64,000 nt of DNA. Origin: Raphanus sativus (taxonomy: Eukaryota > Streptophyta > Magnoliopsida > Brassicales > Brassicaceae). Positions 33,165-44,457 of this stretch are shown in pieces. The stretch's first letter is position 1; each line of letters opens with the position of its first letter. Where the stretch lies: assembly GCF_000801105.2 (NCBI RefSeq), contig NC_079514.1, positions 23,600,293-23,664,292 on the forward strand, written 5' to 3'. The position numbers and the translations under genes were made by a program. The notes under the pieces are model-generated. The model was not told the origin of the DNA, searched no databases, and was given only the letters and a program-made list of their open reading frames with translations.

Positions 33165-33478
33165 GTCTCTTCTTCTCTAGATCCAAATGTGGTGGATCAA
33201 TCACCCAGATCTGATGAAACAGTGCCAAATCTAGAAGGAGACTGAGGTACCTAGATCATTCGCAGCTGAGATTTTCCACTATTTTGCAATTGAATTTTTA
33301 TTGATTTTGTTTTTCTTCTTTGGGGATCATCACGCGGAAGCACAAAAAATAAATTTAGCAAATAATCAATCGAGCCATTCTTGACTTTGAAATGACCGTT
33401 GTTTGTCGTTCTATTACTTTTTTCTTTATTTACTATATAGCCTTTTCCTCTGTTATCCATTCATGATTCATCTACTTA
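33165..33478 (-). promoter_or_regulatory. Upstream region of the AP-1 mu gene
   Basis: Directly before the ATG the minus strand is a CT-rich leader (TCTAGAGAAGAAGAGAC) typical of plant 5' UTRs. No clear TATA box was fixed. A Harbinger-like MITE begins at 33,479, about 315 bp upstream, so the native promoter may be short or altered. Confidence 0.4.
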
Positions 33479-33664
33479 GAGCAACTCCATTGGGAGTCCA
33501 AGAGGAAAACTCTCACAGTTTCCCACAAAAAGAAAAGATTAAAATAATTGTGGGGTCCACAGAAAATATAAAACTGTCTCACATAACTCCTTCTCCGTGA
33601 ACCTGTCTCTTAACTGTTCCGCGGGCCCCACGCCACGTGGCGGCCCGCGATTGGTTCGATTTTA

Positions 33665-33695
<31 letters not shown>

Positions 33696-33782
33696 TCAAA
33701 CGAAAAAAAAAAAAAAAAATTAAAAAATTACTTTTTTGTTCTTGGAATTCGTGCCCTATGGATATGACTAATGGAGATGCTC
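33479..33782. mobile_element. Harbinger-like (Tourist) MITE, 304 bp
   Basis: Ends are GAGCAACTCCATTGGG and, in reverse complement, GAGCATCTCCATTAG, flanked by TTA on both sides (33,476-33,478 and 33,783-33,785). A 3-bp TTA/TAA duplication is the PIF/Harbinger mark. Interior is AT-rich with long T and A runs (33,663-33,719). No coding capacity. Confidence 0.75.
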
Positions 33783-33785
33783 TTA

Positions 33786-34056
33786 GGCCATGTCCAACGC
33801 GGATCCGTTAGGCGAATCCTTAAAAAAAAAAGTAAAATATTGATTGTTTTGGTTTTTGTGCCAGATTAATGCCAAAAATAACTAAGCTAAGGACTGATCT
33901 CAAGCGAGTATTGTTACTGTGTCGCGGGCCTTACGACACGTGGTGGCCCACGATTAGCTTTTTTTTTTAATTAAACGAAAAAGTAAAAAAACTAATAAAA
34001 AGATCAAAAAGAACATGGGAAATCGAGCTTTAAAGGACTTACCATTGCACATGCCC
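33786..34056. mobile_element. Second Harbinger-like MITE, 271 bp, abutting the first
   Basis: Ends are GGCCATGTCCAACG and, in reverse complement, GGGCATGTGCAATGG. The left TTA (33,783-33,785) is shared with the neighbouring MITE and the right TTA is at 34,057-34,059. It contains CGCGGGCC..GGCCCACG words also present in changed form in the first MITE, so the two are related. Confidence 0.7.
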
Positions 34057-34097
34057 TTAGAGCATCTGTAAGAATTCAAAATAAGGTTTGAGTATAA
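33902..34097. repeat. Copy 1 of a tandem duplication of about 200 bp
   Basis: From AAGCGAGTATTGTTACTG to GGTTTGAGTATAA this segment is repeated almost exactly at 35,003-35,197. It spans the end of MITE 2 plus its right flank. A Harbinger-like element interrupts the end of this copy. Confidence 0.85.
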
Positions 34098-34991
34098 GGC
34101 CTTGATTGGTAGAGCATTAGCATTAGCATTATGCTCTACATTATCCAATCAACATTTGTTATAAAAACAGTTAGAAAAGCATTTACTAAATGCTAATGCT
34201 CTCCAAATGCTCTCTAGCAAATGCTCTCATATGAAGCTTTTGGAAGAGCATTTGCATTTACAATTTATAAATTTAAGAAAAATATATAATTAGTACATTT
34301 ATTTGATTTAATAATATCATAAAATTATTTTTATATGCAGAAAATGAAATTTTGATTTCTAAAATAAATTTACAATATAAATATTTTTAAAAATAGTATT
34401 TCACATTTAATATATAACTAAATTATATAAATTATATTATATTTTAAATGCGAAATATTATTTTAAAAATAGATATTTTAATTGTAAATTTTATTTTTAC
34501 ATAAATATAATTTTTTGAAATTAGTACATAAAATAAATTAATTATATCTCTTTTATATATTAATATATATTTATTTATTTAGTTAATAATATTCAAATTA
34601 TTTTATATCCAAAAGTAAATTTATATTTTATTTATTTTATTTAATAATATTCAAAATTATTTTATATCCAAAAATAAATTTATATTTTAAATAAATTTTA
34701 CATTTATTTTTTAAATAATAATATTTCAGATTTAAAATTTAGTTTATGTTATTAATTAAGATTCATTATTTTTAATAACAAATATATTATTAATATTAAT
34801 ATGTTATATATATATATATATTATAATTAAATATAATATATAATAACTTTTATAAAAAATTAAAATTGTATACTGCTACTGCTCTACCAATCATCTTATT
34901 AAAAGTTTTAATGAAAGCATACAGCTTCTGCAGCATACTGCTTCTATAGCATACTGCTATTGCTTCTTCATCAGCTGTACCAATCGAGGCC
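34098..34991. mobile_element. Harbinger-like non-autonomous element, 894 bp
   Basis: Inverted ends GGCCTTGATTGGTAGAGC and GGCCTCGATTGGTACAGC are flanked by TAA on each side (34,095-34,097, 34,992-34,994). The empty site can be read from the second duplication copy (GAGTATAAGTTGCTATAA), which proves the insertion and the 3-bp duplication. The interior is very AT-rich and has no gene. Subterminal AGCATTAGCATTAGCATT words repeat. Confidence 0.8.
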
Positions 34992-35002
34992 TAAGTTGCT
35001 AT

Positions 35003-35208
35003 AAGCGAGTATTGTTACTGTGTCGCGGGCCTTACGACACGTGGTGGCCCACGATTAGCTTTTTTTTTAATTAAACGAAAAAGTAAAAAAAACTAATAAA
35101 AAGATAAAAAAGAACATGGGAAATCGAGCTTTAAAGGACTTACCATTGCACATGCCCTTAGAGCATCTGTAAGAATTCAAAATAAGGTTTGAGTATAAGT
35201 TGCTATAA
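35003..35208. repeat. Copy 2 of the tandem duplication
   Basis: Near-identical to 33,902-34,097 plus GTTGCTATAA. It preserves the uninterrupted target of the 894-bp element. Confidence 0.85.
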
Positions 35209-36073
35209 AAAACACCAAATATCTATCTTATTAAAGTAAAAGTACTTTTTGGAAATGTTTGGAAACAAGGATAATAGTAAAAAAAATATAATGTTGTTTG
35301 GAAACATGGATATCACTATATTAAAAAAAATATTAATAGGCTTATCTTAAATCATAGATTATTATAGCCCAAAGTACAATTAATATTTATTTTTGGATTT
35401 TGTATGATTGTTATTAATTTGTTAAGAAAAAAATATTAGAATTATTTATAGTTTTATTTTAAGGTTTTTTTGAATAAATAAAAAACATAATATAATCTAT
35501 GATATATATATTTCATATTGTTACTTTCTGTTTTTGTATATTTTAAATACTTTCCCAAATTTGTTTTGATATATAACAAATACATTATAACTATATAGTG
35601 ATCCACTTCATGAGTTATTCTGTGTATTTAAAAATGATACATTATTTGTAAGTTAAAAAATTATTAAATTACAAAAGTATATATATTTGTAAAATTCTTA
35701 CTAAAATATTTACGATTCACAATATTTTACGGACGTTCCTATTCTACGACACAGTAATGAATTACATAGTTTAAACAATAAACAAAAGTAGTAAAACTAG
35801 AACCTTAAAATTTTAACTTTCTAAAATTTGTATATCCCTTTAATATTAAAAGGGAAGCATATTTAGAGAATACCATTAAAATACAACTTATTTACTAGCA
35901 TGCCATTACTGATGTGTCAGTTTGAGAGTTATTTTCAGCCTTTTATAATATAATCCACTTATTACTATTACTAGACAATTTACAATTATTGCCACTGGTC
36001 ACACCATGAAATAAAATGTTCACGAGAGATACAGATGCATATAATATGGTTTTATAACATTTTTCCCATGTGG
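35209..36073. other. AT-rich non-coding stretch
   Basis: No gene recognised. Around 35,835 a TCCCTTTAATATTAAAAGGG stretch resembles a Helitron 5' start, but no matching 3' end was found. Confidence 0.4.
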
Positions 36074-36511
36074 CAGAGCCGGGCTTGAACATATGTATAT
36101 GAAACATTTGATTGGGGCCCCCATCTTGTGGGGCCCCCAGTTTACATTTTTTTTCTTTTTATTTTTACAAAACATTATTGGTATATATATATCCATATAG
36201 TTATATATTGCAAATGTAAAATAAAATATAAAATATATTTTTATTATTCATAAATTTAATAGAAACATTTTATTTTGGGTTATTATGATTTAAAGTGAAT
36301 AAAACTTCAATTAAAAGAAAATGTTTTTTTAATAAAGGATATTGTTTCTATAGCAACTGAAACTAATAACATTTTCTTTAAATAAAACAGAATAATTCAA
36401 ACATATTTTTCGTTATAAGAAATTTATTGTCAATTTTAAATAAAATAAGAATTTTTTTATTATTTTGAAATAGGGCCTCCAAAATTTCTACAAATTTCAG
36501 GACCGGCTCTG
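36074..36511. mobile_element. hAT-type MITE, 438 bp, with 8-bp target duplication
   Basis: Ends are CAGAGCCGGGCTTGAA and, in reverse complement, CAGAGCCGGTCCTGAAA. Flanks CCATGTGG (36,066-36,073) and CCACGTGG (36,512-36,519) agree at 7 of 8 positions. Near the left end TGGGGCCCCCATCTTGTGGG could form a hairpin. No coding capacity. Confidence 0.85.
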
Positions 36512-36920
36512 CCACGTGGATCAAACATGGATCTACACATCTATACGTTCGATATGAATAATCGATACGTCCCATGTGGATCAAACATACATCCACTCAA
36601 ATCCATAACATATCGAGTACTGTCTTCTGAATAATCTAACAAACATCTGCAAGTCTTCGGTCTTTCTCAGACGAAAAAAAATTCTCAAAGCATATTTTTT
36701 ATATTGCTCCTCTCATTATATTTTTTTTGTCAACTGCTCCTCTTATTATATATTACGGTCTATCTCATGATATATGTTCTTGACAACCAACTGAATTTTT
36801 TTTTCATAGCAAATATAAAAATGTTAATAAAAGCATATGATAAAAATATCTATATTGAAATATACTATATATCTATGTCAATATCATTGAAATTTAATTA
36901 CAAACCATCTAAAATAAATA

Positions 36921-37776
36921 AGTGCTGTCTTGTTTCATCCTCCACATTGCATAAGATGCATTCTGCAGGCACTTGCATTCCCCATCTCCTCAATCTATCT
37001 CGAGTACTCAGACGATTCCTGGCATTTACCCAAGTAATAAAGGCATGTTTTGGGATTCTCCCATGAAACCAAACTTGCCTATGCCATAGTACTGACTCAC
37101 CTTGAGGGTGTAAGGCCGACCAGGTGTCCGCAGTGGAGAAAACACTCGATGCTGGTTTGTTTCCTGGTTTCCACAAATAGGTGTCATCCAACTCAGACGA
37201 GCTAATGGGTTCTGCTTCTGGGAGGATTCCACGCAGCAGCTCCAATACTCTGCTTCTACTGCGAAACCTGCTTAACCACCACTCTCCATCCTGAATAGCA
37301 TCTGCAACTATAGCATCTATAGGTAGACCTGTAACCTGAGGACCACTTGGACCTGTTATATCGATAAGAGGTCCATGCTTTGTCCAGTTATCATGCCAGA
37401 ATCTAGCTGTAATCCCACTCCCCACTTCGCATACTATCAATGGTCTTGCAAGATGCCTCAAGTTACACAGACTTTTCCATATCCAACTGTCCGATCTTTG
37501 AGGCTGAATATCCCAAAAGTTCCTGTCTCAGAATTATAGAAGGAGAGATATTACTCTGCTAGGAACTTGGTTTGGCAGATTCTAGTTGCAGGTTTTTGAT
37601 GAGCAAAGGTTTAGGAGTTGAAGAGATTTTTTTCTTTGAAGTAGAAAAGTAAGGTTTGTATAGTCTTTTTTGCTGTTTTGTTTTCCCGTCTGTGGGCATC
37701 CTTTTGGATGATAAGTTGTAGGCTCTTTTAATAAATGGAAATAAAGTGGTTAAAAAAATAATAATAAATAAATAAA
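36921..37776 (-). mobile_element. LINE (L1-type) fragment with internal inversion (twin priming)
   Basis: On the minus strand (about 37,560-36,921) the sequence encodes the zf-RVT part of a plant L1 ORF2: QRSDSWIWKSLCNLRHLARP, SGITARFWHDNWTKHGPL, VWFHGRIPKHAFITWVNARN, RLSTRDRLRRWG and CILCNVEDETRQHLF. To its right (37,560-37,776) the plus strand has a LINE-like 3' UTR with AATAAATGGAAATAAAG and an A-rich tail. Inverted upstream part followed by a normal 3' part is the twin-priming structure. TAAAATAAATA at 36,910-36,920 and 37,777-37,787 may be the target duplication, though it is simple AT sequence. Confidence 0.65.
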
Positions 37777-37787
37777 TAAAATAAATA

Positions 37788-38270
37788 TTTTAATTTATTT
37801 ACATAAAAATATTGTAAAACAAGAGGTATTGGTTGATTTACGTCATTACTCTAATCTCATATATATTAATTGAAAAAAAAAATACTCTAGAAAGTGTAAG
37901 ATTTTATTAATATATATTTTACGGAAATCTTACCAGAAATCGATATATTAAAGATTTATTTAGAAACTATTGAAATTACTTAGCGAGAACATATATTGCA
38001 CAATAAATTTTTATTTCTAACCCTAACCTTCTTTTTTCGCCGCAACCAAGACATAGAATAATTTGGAAGTGTCGATTTTGACAATCTTAAATGGTAACAT
38101 TTTTTTAGTGCAACCCATCGTTTTCTTTAAATGGGCCTACAACCATTTTTAATGATTAACTAAATGGACCACGTAAATAGTAAAATGTGTTTAGATTTAA
38201 AAAGTGTTGCATACTCAAAATCAATACTAATCATCATCATTTTCGTTTAAAATTTTGTTACAATAGAGAA
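37788..38270. other. AT-rich non-coding stretch
   Basis: No gene or element border seen between the LINE tail and the Helitron end. Confidence 0.5.
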
Positions 38271-39849
38271 CTAGATTTTGATCCGCGCTTTCAAAGCGCG
38301 GATTTATTTTCCTTTATGATTTTAAATTGACAAATATTTAGTAAATGTCATATTTTCATATATTTGTTTTTTATATCAAAGACTTAAGTTTTTTATCTTT
38401 CTTTATCGTGTTTCATTTTAAAAGAGTATAGGCATGAGCACAATATCGGACCCGAAGAACCAACCCGAAACCGACCCAAAAATCAGGGTCCCAAACCCGA
38501 TCAGACCCATGGTAAATATCCGAATGAGTTCTAAATTGCTATATCCGAAGAACCGGTCCCGAACCGACCCTAACCGAGAACCAAATGATTACCCGAAGAT
38601 ATCCGAAATGTGAATATATATCTAAAAATATATGTTATAATTATATTTATAATTATTTTAATATTTTAAATTAATATTATAAGTTAACTATAGTAGTTAT
38701 TTTCGGTACTTTGAGTATTTTTTTTGAATAAAATATGATAGTTTGGATAAAAGTTTACCCAAAAAAAACTGTATAGAATGGATATTTTTGGTTACTTTTG
38801 GTTACTTTTGAGTAATTTGGATACAAAAATTTGAACCGAATCGGATACTTTGGTTACTTTGAGTACAAATAACCGAACCCGTTTTAGATACTTTGGTTAT
38901 TTGGTTATTTTTCAGGTTCTTATGCATGAGAACCGAATCCATCCGGACCCAGAAAGACCCGACTCGAACCTGATCCGAAATTTTATAATACCCGAATGAG
39001 GTTTAATTTCAAAACCCGAAAAACCCGATACCGGAAAGAACCGATCCGTACCCGAATGGATACCCGAACGTCCAGGTCTAATGAGTATTTATGTTTAGAA
39101 AATTAAAGTTTATTTTTAATGAATTAAGTTGGTATAACTCTAATAAATTAATTTTATTATGTGGTTAATTTTTTTAATAAACAATTATGGTTAATTTTTT
39201 TAATAAAAAATTTATATACTTTTAATAAAGATTTATACTTTTCAATGAAAAAAATCAATTTTTTTTATGAATGCTTAAATTATATTAAAAAATAAAAAAC
39301 ATAATAATTAAGTGATTAATTTGTGTTCACTACACAAAATATTAAGAATGGTTGAAAATAAATTATTTGAACTTGGAGGAAAAAAATAAGAATTGGATCT
39401 GATTTTTTAATCGGCCCAAATGGCCAAGAGAGGTGATGTGGGCAGTGGGCTGGATCCAAAAAAAAATGATTCAATATAGATGTGTTATTAATATTACTTA
39501 ATTGCCCTTAATAAAATATGCAATGTTAGTAAAGAAAATGGTATTTTTAGTAAAAAAATCAATAGGTTTGAGAAACTTCCAAAAATTTAGTTTATTTATT
39601 TAAATTTAAGCTTTTTATTTAATGGTATAGATATCTAATTCAAAATCGTATCTTTTCTTAACAGGTTTGGATGCAAATCGTTTGGGCCTACATTAAGCAT
39701 TGGGCCATTTAAAAAAACGTTGACACAAAACGTGTTGGACGTAATTCACGTAAATACCCTTTTTTATTCTATGAAATATAAGGAACCATTGTAAAGAAAG
39801 GGCATGTTTAGGTAAAAAGAACAATAGGATCTTGCTTTAATAGTATAGA
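38271..39849 (-). mobile_element. Helitron, 1579 bp, non-autonomous
   Basis: On the minus strand it starts TCTATACTATTAAAGCAAG at 39,849 (preceded by A) and ends with hairpin ATCCGCGCTTTGAAAGCGCG (38,282-38,301) and CTAG (38,274-38,271) followed by T. These are complete Helitron ends with an A|T target. It has no Rep/helicase gene. A hAT derivative is nested inside. Confidence 0.8.
38429..39080. mobile_element. Non-autonomous hAT derivative nested in the Helitron
   Basis: Ends are TAGGCATGAGCAC and, in reverse complement, TAGACCTGGACGTTCGGGT, with many ACCCGAA/TTCGGGT words inside each end. The ends and subterminal repeats match the larger hAT at 54,730-58,278. Flanks AAAGAGTA and AATGAGTA agree at 7 of 8 positions if one terminal base is shared. 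No transposase. Confidence 0.65.
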
Positions 39850-40366
39850 TATAGGGTTGAGCATAATCAGAGTCCGAAAAACGAACCAAATCTAATCAGA
39901 AAAAGTAATACTAAATTTTAAACAAAATTGGTTAGATATCCGAACGGATTCAAAATTTTGATATCTAGCAAACCGGAATCGAATCCCATCCGAATCAAAC
40001 CAGATTTATATACTAAAATATATTAATTATTTTTAAATTTATCATCTAGAAAAATATACAAAATATATAAGATGTCTTTAATTTGTCCAAAATAATTGAA
40101 AATATAAACAAATAATTAAAATTACGTGTTTAAAATAGCTAAATGATATTCAAAATACCAAAAATACTTAAAATATCTATTAATTTTCTATCCAAATATC
40201 TATGCTAAACTAAATTTTATGTTAAGTTTAAGTATTTTAACATACATTATTCAAATTTATGTGTTATATATTATATTTAGATTTTGAGAAATTTAAAGTA
40301 TATATTAACTTTAATTATTCAAATTTATATGTTATATATTATTTTTACATTATTCAAATTTATATA
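39850..40366. other. Decayed relative of the ACCCGAA-rich hAT family
   Basis: GGGTTGAGCATAATCAGAGTC followed by CCGAAC- and AACCGGAATCG-type words looks like an eroded end of the same hAT family. The rest is AT-rich and featureless up to the Helitron start. Confidence 0.35.
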
Positions 40367-41381
40367 TCTATCTATATAAACTATTAAAACAGGAGTACAA
40401 ATTAGAAATACCCCTAAGTTTTCCACAAAATTTACCATTGTCTGCCACTACCCTTAAACACAACCGTTTCTTTCAATTACTATACCAATAAATTACTAAA
40501 TCATAATTAAACCTTGACGATACTATATACCATCTAAATAAGGTAAACAATAAAATTACGAATCATAAAATCTCGGCGTCCCTCGTTATCTACCTAATAT
40601 TACCCTAACTTTATAACAAACTAGGGTCGGCCCGCCCTACGGGCGGGATAAATGTTTTGATTTTTGTTCATTACTTATTTTTATTTTAAAATATTATATT
40701 AATATAACTTAATTTGTTATTAAATGAATTGTGATTACTTTCTCTGATTTTATGATAAAAATGACAAAAACATTTTTGTAATCAATTCAATTTATTCATA
40801 TATATATTTATTTATTTATAACACTTTACTTTTATTAATAAAATCAAGAGTTGACATAATCTTCTTGTTGAAGATTTGTTATAATCGCTGAAATGAAATT
40901 ATAGTATTTAACTATTTATAAAGAGTTGAATGAATTATTGTAGCGTTTGCTAAGAAGATGTGTTCGTAACCAATAACATGATTTAACGGAGGAAATATCA
41001 TTCATATATATTCAAATTATCAAAACAATCAATAATACTTTATATTTGTTTTAAAAAATAATTGATAAAACAGTAATAAAATTTTAGTTATTAGTATTAA
41101 GTATTTTAGAAATAAAAAATATAATTATATTAGTGTAACCAAACTTATTAATTTTTATTCCCCATTGAGTTTTGATTTTATGATTTTTAAAATTAATATT
41201 AGTTTAGACTTTGGATTAAAAGATATGCCATTGATTATATTTATAGACTATTAAAAGTCTATATAATAAGATATATGATCAACTAATAAAAAAAAATATA
41301 TATGTGAAATGTTTTCATGAGTGAGTCAAATAGGAATTTATTATCATCTTAATCTCATGTTCATCATTAATACTCGAGATA

Positions 41382-41637
41382 CTCCCTCTGTTTCTATAAG
41401 ATCCATGTTTTAGATTTTTCACACTTATTAAGAAAAACATAAAATTTTAGTTACCAATGCATTGTTTTTATTAATTAACAATTCCCCAAAATTTTGAACC
41501 AATAAGATTTTAATAAATACATTATATTTTTGGAAATATACAATTTTTCATTAATTAATGTCTTGAAAATGTAGAAAATGTATCTTTTTGAAACAAATTT
41601 TTTTTCTAAAACATGAATCTTTTAAAAACAGAGGGAG
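41382..41637. mobile_element. Stowaway (Tc1/mariner) MITE, 256 bp
   Basis: Terminal inverted repeats CTCCCTCTGTTTCTATAAG and, in reverse complement, CTCCCTCTGTTTTTAAAAG are flanked by TA on both sides (41,380-41,381, 41,638-41,639). This is the Stowaway signature. No coding capacity. Confidence 0.9.
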
Positions 41638-42263
41638 TATGTTATTTTATTATTGTAAAGTATATATCACGTGATAGAAAAACATATAAAAATGATTTTA
41701 GCTTAGTTTAAATTTATTTTGGCTTTAAAACTATTAAATTTTTAACTTTTAAAGATATGAGAACATTTATGTTCTTTTTTTCCTTCTTATACCCCGTCTC
41801 GGTTGTTGTATTTGCTATCTATATATAATTAGTTTAAATAATGTTCATAATCGTATTTGCATAATATTGTTATTTTTTCAGGTGATCATAATAATTATTA
41901 ACAAAGTATAGCAAATTTTGTATTGTGGTCAAATATCTATATTATAATTTTTTTTGGATGTCACATGCTAAACATGTAACTGAAGTTTTTTTCTAATAGG
42001 CTTGCATGATCATTGTATATAATGCTTCTTGTTTTTATATTTTAGGTGTATTATCCTCAACCCAGAAGAGAAAAGCTTTATCATACGTTTGATTTTTATG
42101 CTCACTCAGGTATATGCTTAAGTACATGTTAATTAAGTATTACCTAGGTAATAGCTTATAGCCACATTTTTGTCTTTTTTTTTTTTTTATAAACCCTCTA
42201 CTCACATCTCAGTTATCTAACCTCCTACTTTCCATGTAATATGTATATAACATTAACTATTTA

Positions 42264-42890
42264 CTATAGTGGGCATGCAAAAATGGTTTTGATATAATTT
42301 TCAAAAAAAAAAATGGTTTTGATACAAAGATCACTTTCATCTTGTTCCTTGCTCTTTCTTTCTTCTACCACAGCTACATGTAAAGAGAGGAACTCATAAA
42401 GAGTATACAACCAGAATCTAAAAAATCCATGTATGAAACTAAAAGCAGAAAAAACAACAATAATGTCATTAACAAATGGACATTTAATCATCATATGATA
42501 GCAAAGTTCAATAACCAATCAGATGTACCGCATGATATCTATTGCCATACACCGATTGAAAAATTAAAAAAACAGATGCCATCGTTTATCAAGATCAAAC
42601 ATCTTATATATATGCCAAGTGCAACGAACACACATGCGTCTTTGTTATTTGCAACAAAGAATGTGATGAGGATTATTTTTTTTTCTTTTTTCAAAAAAAA
42701 AAAGAATGTGATGAGGACGTTGTTTAAATAGTCATAGAATTATCTGAAGACACAGGCAACCGTTATTTCAAAAAGTTATTTTCCCGATGACATTTGTTAT
42801 TTCTTATATTAGATACATTAAAAATCAGTCATAAAAGTAATTTTCATAGTTGATTTATTGATCTGAGGCGGGGTGGGCATGGCTTGTTCA
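42264..42890. other. Non-coding Helitron interior
   Basis: No reading frame resembles a known protein. A direct repeat TTTTCAAAAAAAAAAA(T/G)-type and AATGGTTTTGATA words occur near 42,270-42,325; AAGAATGTGATGAGGA is repeated at 42,656 and 42,702. Confidence 0.4.
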
Positions 42891-42892
42891 TC

Positions 42893-43125
42893 TATATTGC
42901 CCAGTATGGTAGAGAGAATCTTCATCGGTAGGTTTCCCAACCTTCAAAAGAAAGGACATGCACTTACTTAACTTAAGGAGACCTGCTTAGGTAAATTAGT
43001 GGGACCAGAGCTTCCACTGTATGGGACATAGTTCTGCAGTACGCTCCTGCACGCCGATTCCCCAGAGTTCTGTGCCAGCTGCGGCGGGTAGTCGTTGTTG
43101 CTATTCCGAGCGGTGCTTCCTGTCT
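42893..43125 (-). pseudogene. Captured exon-like gene fragment in a Helitron
   Basis: On the minus strand, a GC-richer stretch from about 43,122 reads STARNSNNDYPPQLAQNSGE, SACRSVLQNYVPYSGSSG, PTNLPKQ and stops at a GTCTCC donor-like site (about 42,990). A pyrimidine tract and AAG then lead into VGKPTDEDSLYHTGQY (about 42,940-42,893). The composition differs from the AT-rich surround, and the two pieces look like neighbouring exons with a short intron. I do not recognise the gene. Helitrons are known to capture exons. No start or stop codon can be assigned. Confidence 0.45.
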
Positions 43126-43519
43126 GTCATGAATGAGTATATCTGCTGATGTGCCGGAACTTGGAATAACAGTGCTAACTAAACGATCTTTTTTTCCTTA
43201 TCTTCTTTTATTTTCTTCTCAGTTTCCTTTTTACTCTTCTCCTGCGATCTTCCTCCTTTAATTTCTTCAAATGTCTCCTTCTAATTCGATCTTTCCTTAA
43301 TTTGTTTTATATTCCTTCTCTTTTCTTTCATCAGTCATAGATTTTTTCCTTTTAAATCTGATATCTACATTTACTCTAAGATCTCCGACTTCTTTTTCTT
43401 CCCTACGATTTTCTACTCGTCATTTTTATTGTTCTTTATATCGTGTCCATGACTTAGCTTGATGCTTTAATTCTCATCTCCTTGTTTCAGATCTGAACTT
43501 TTTGGAAAAAGGCACAGAT

Positions 43520-44080
43520 GGTTGATTTATACAGCACAATCGATGATGTTTACGTGCATTCACCATCTTTGCAACCGAGCACCGTCGTTGTTTCTCCGAC
43601 GGCCACCACCATCGCCATTTATTCAACACTGCCATCACTGCCGTAGGCGCGTAGCTCCTTCCACCGACAAATATATTTAGTTTTATTATATTTTTGTTTA
43701 TTTTATGTAATAAATATGTAATGATTTAATATTTTCTATTGTATTTTATATTTTCATTATTTTCGCTTTTATTTTTTAAATAAATTTTAAATTTTTGTCG
43801 GGATCACGACGCTAACTATCGATAACTTTTCTGAGAACTCGTATTCTCGGCAATTTCCGAGAACTGGCCGATGCCACCTCGTTTCCGAGACTCAAACTCC
43901 GACGAACTGAAGTTTCTGGGAAAAGCGTTGGAGATGGAATCTTATGATGATGTACAGACAGACTTGAGTATCGGTATGGAGACCGTTTTCTTATAGTTTC
44001 TTCCGATCTGATCTAGTGTATTTTGTTTGTGTTGATCGTAGTCTGTTCTAGATCCAGGCAATACCACCGTCAAATTCACA
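43520..44080 (+). pseudogene. Second captured exon-like fragment(s) in the Helitron
   Basis: An ATG at 43,519 opens a short frame (MVDLYSTIDDVYVHSP...), stopped after about 42 codons. Farther on, an ATG at 43,871 reads MPPRFRDSNSDELKFLGKAL and EMESYDDVQTDLSI, ending at a GGTATGG donor-like site (about 43,973). A later stretch reads DPGNTTVKFT before AGGTATAC (about 44,050-44,080). The sequence before 43,500 (CTTCTTTTCTTCC... AGATCTGAAC) is leader-like. This may be a captured promoter plus exons on the plus strand, opposite to the Helitron. Unrecognised; low confidence. Confidence 0.35.
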
Positions 44081-44457
44081 GGTATACATTTGATTGATTG
44101 TAGAGTGTTTAGGTTAGAACTAAATTAATGATTATGTTAAAGCCCACACAAAAGCCAAAGCCCGTATCTTTACCTTTACTTTTTAATGAAACGCAGAGTT
44201 TAACTTACATGCATACGTGGTGCGCTTACAATGAACAAATTTGTGACATGGATGCTGATATGTCAGCAGGATAGAAACAACCTTTCTTTATAGTAATAGA
44301 TCAGTTTTTTTCCTAATATCGCGTCATTAAAATTTTGATTTCCTAAACCAAAAAGATATGAGAACTTAATTTGCAAAAATATCAGTTGTATTAGCTTACT
44401 TCTTACATCTCTATATAAGAAACAGATTGACTCTACACATACGCAATACCATCCGAA

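Larger units (their letters stand above)
40621..44300 (-). mobile_element. Helitron, 3680 bp, carrying captured gene pieces
   Basis: On the minus strand it starts TCTATTACTATAAAGAAAGG at 44,300 (preceded by A) and ends with hairpin CCCGCCCGTAGGGCGGG (40,647-40,631) and CTAG (40,624-40,621) followed by T. It carries a Stowaway MITE and at least two exon-like gene pieces, but no Rep/helicase. It appears inserted into the plus-strand Helitron that starts at 40,367. Confidence 0.75.

Noticed and set aside
35835..36060. Helitron starting at TCCCTTTAATATTAAAAG
   Set aside because: No matching hairpin and CTAG downstream before other elements; left as a remark only.
42429..42731. A 100-codon ORF in the Helitron
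   Set aside because: Low-complexity Lys/Asn/Phe-rich AT sequence without domain or splice context.
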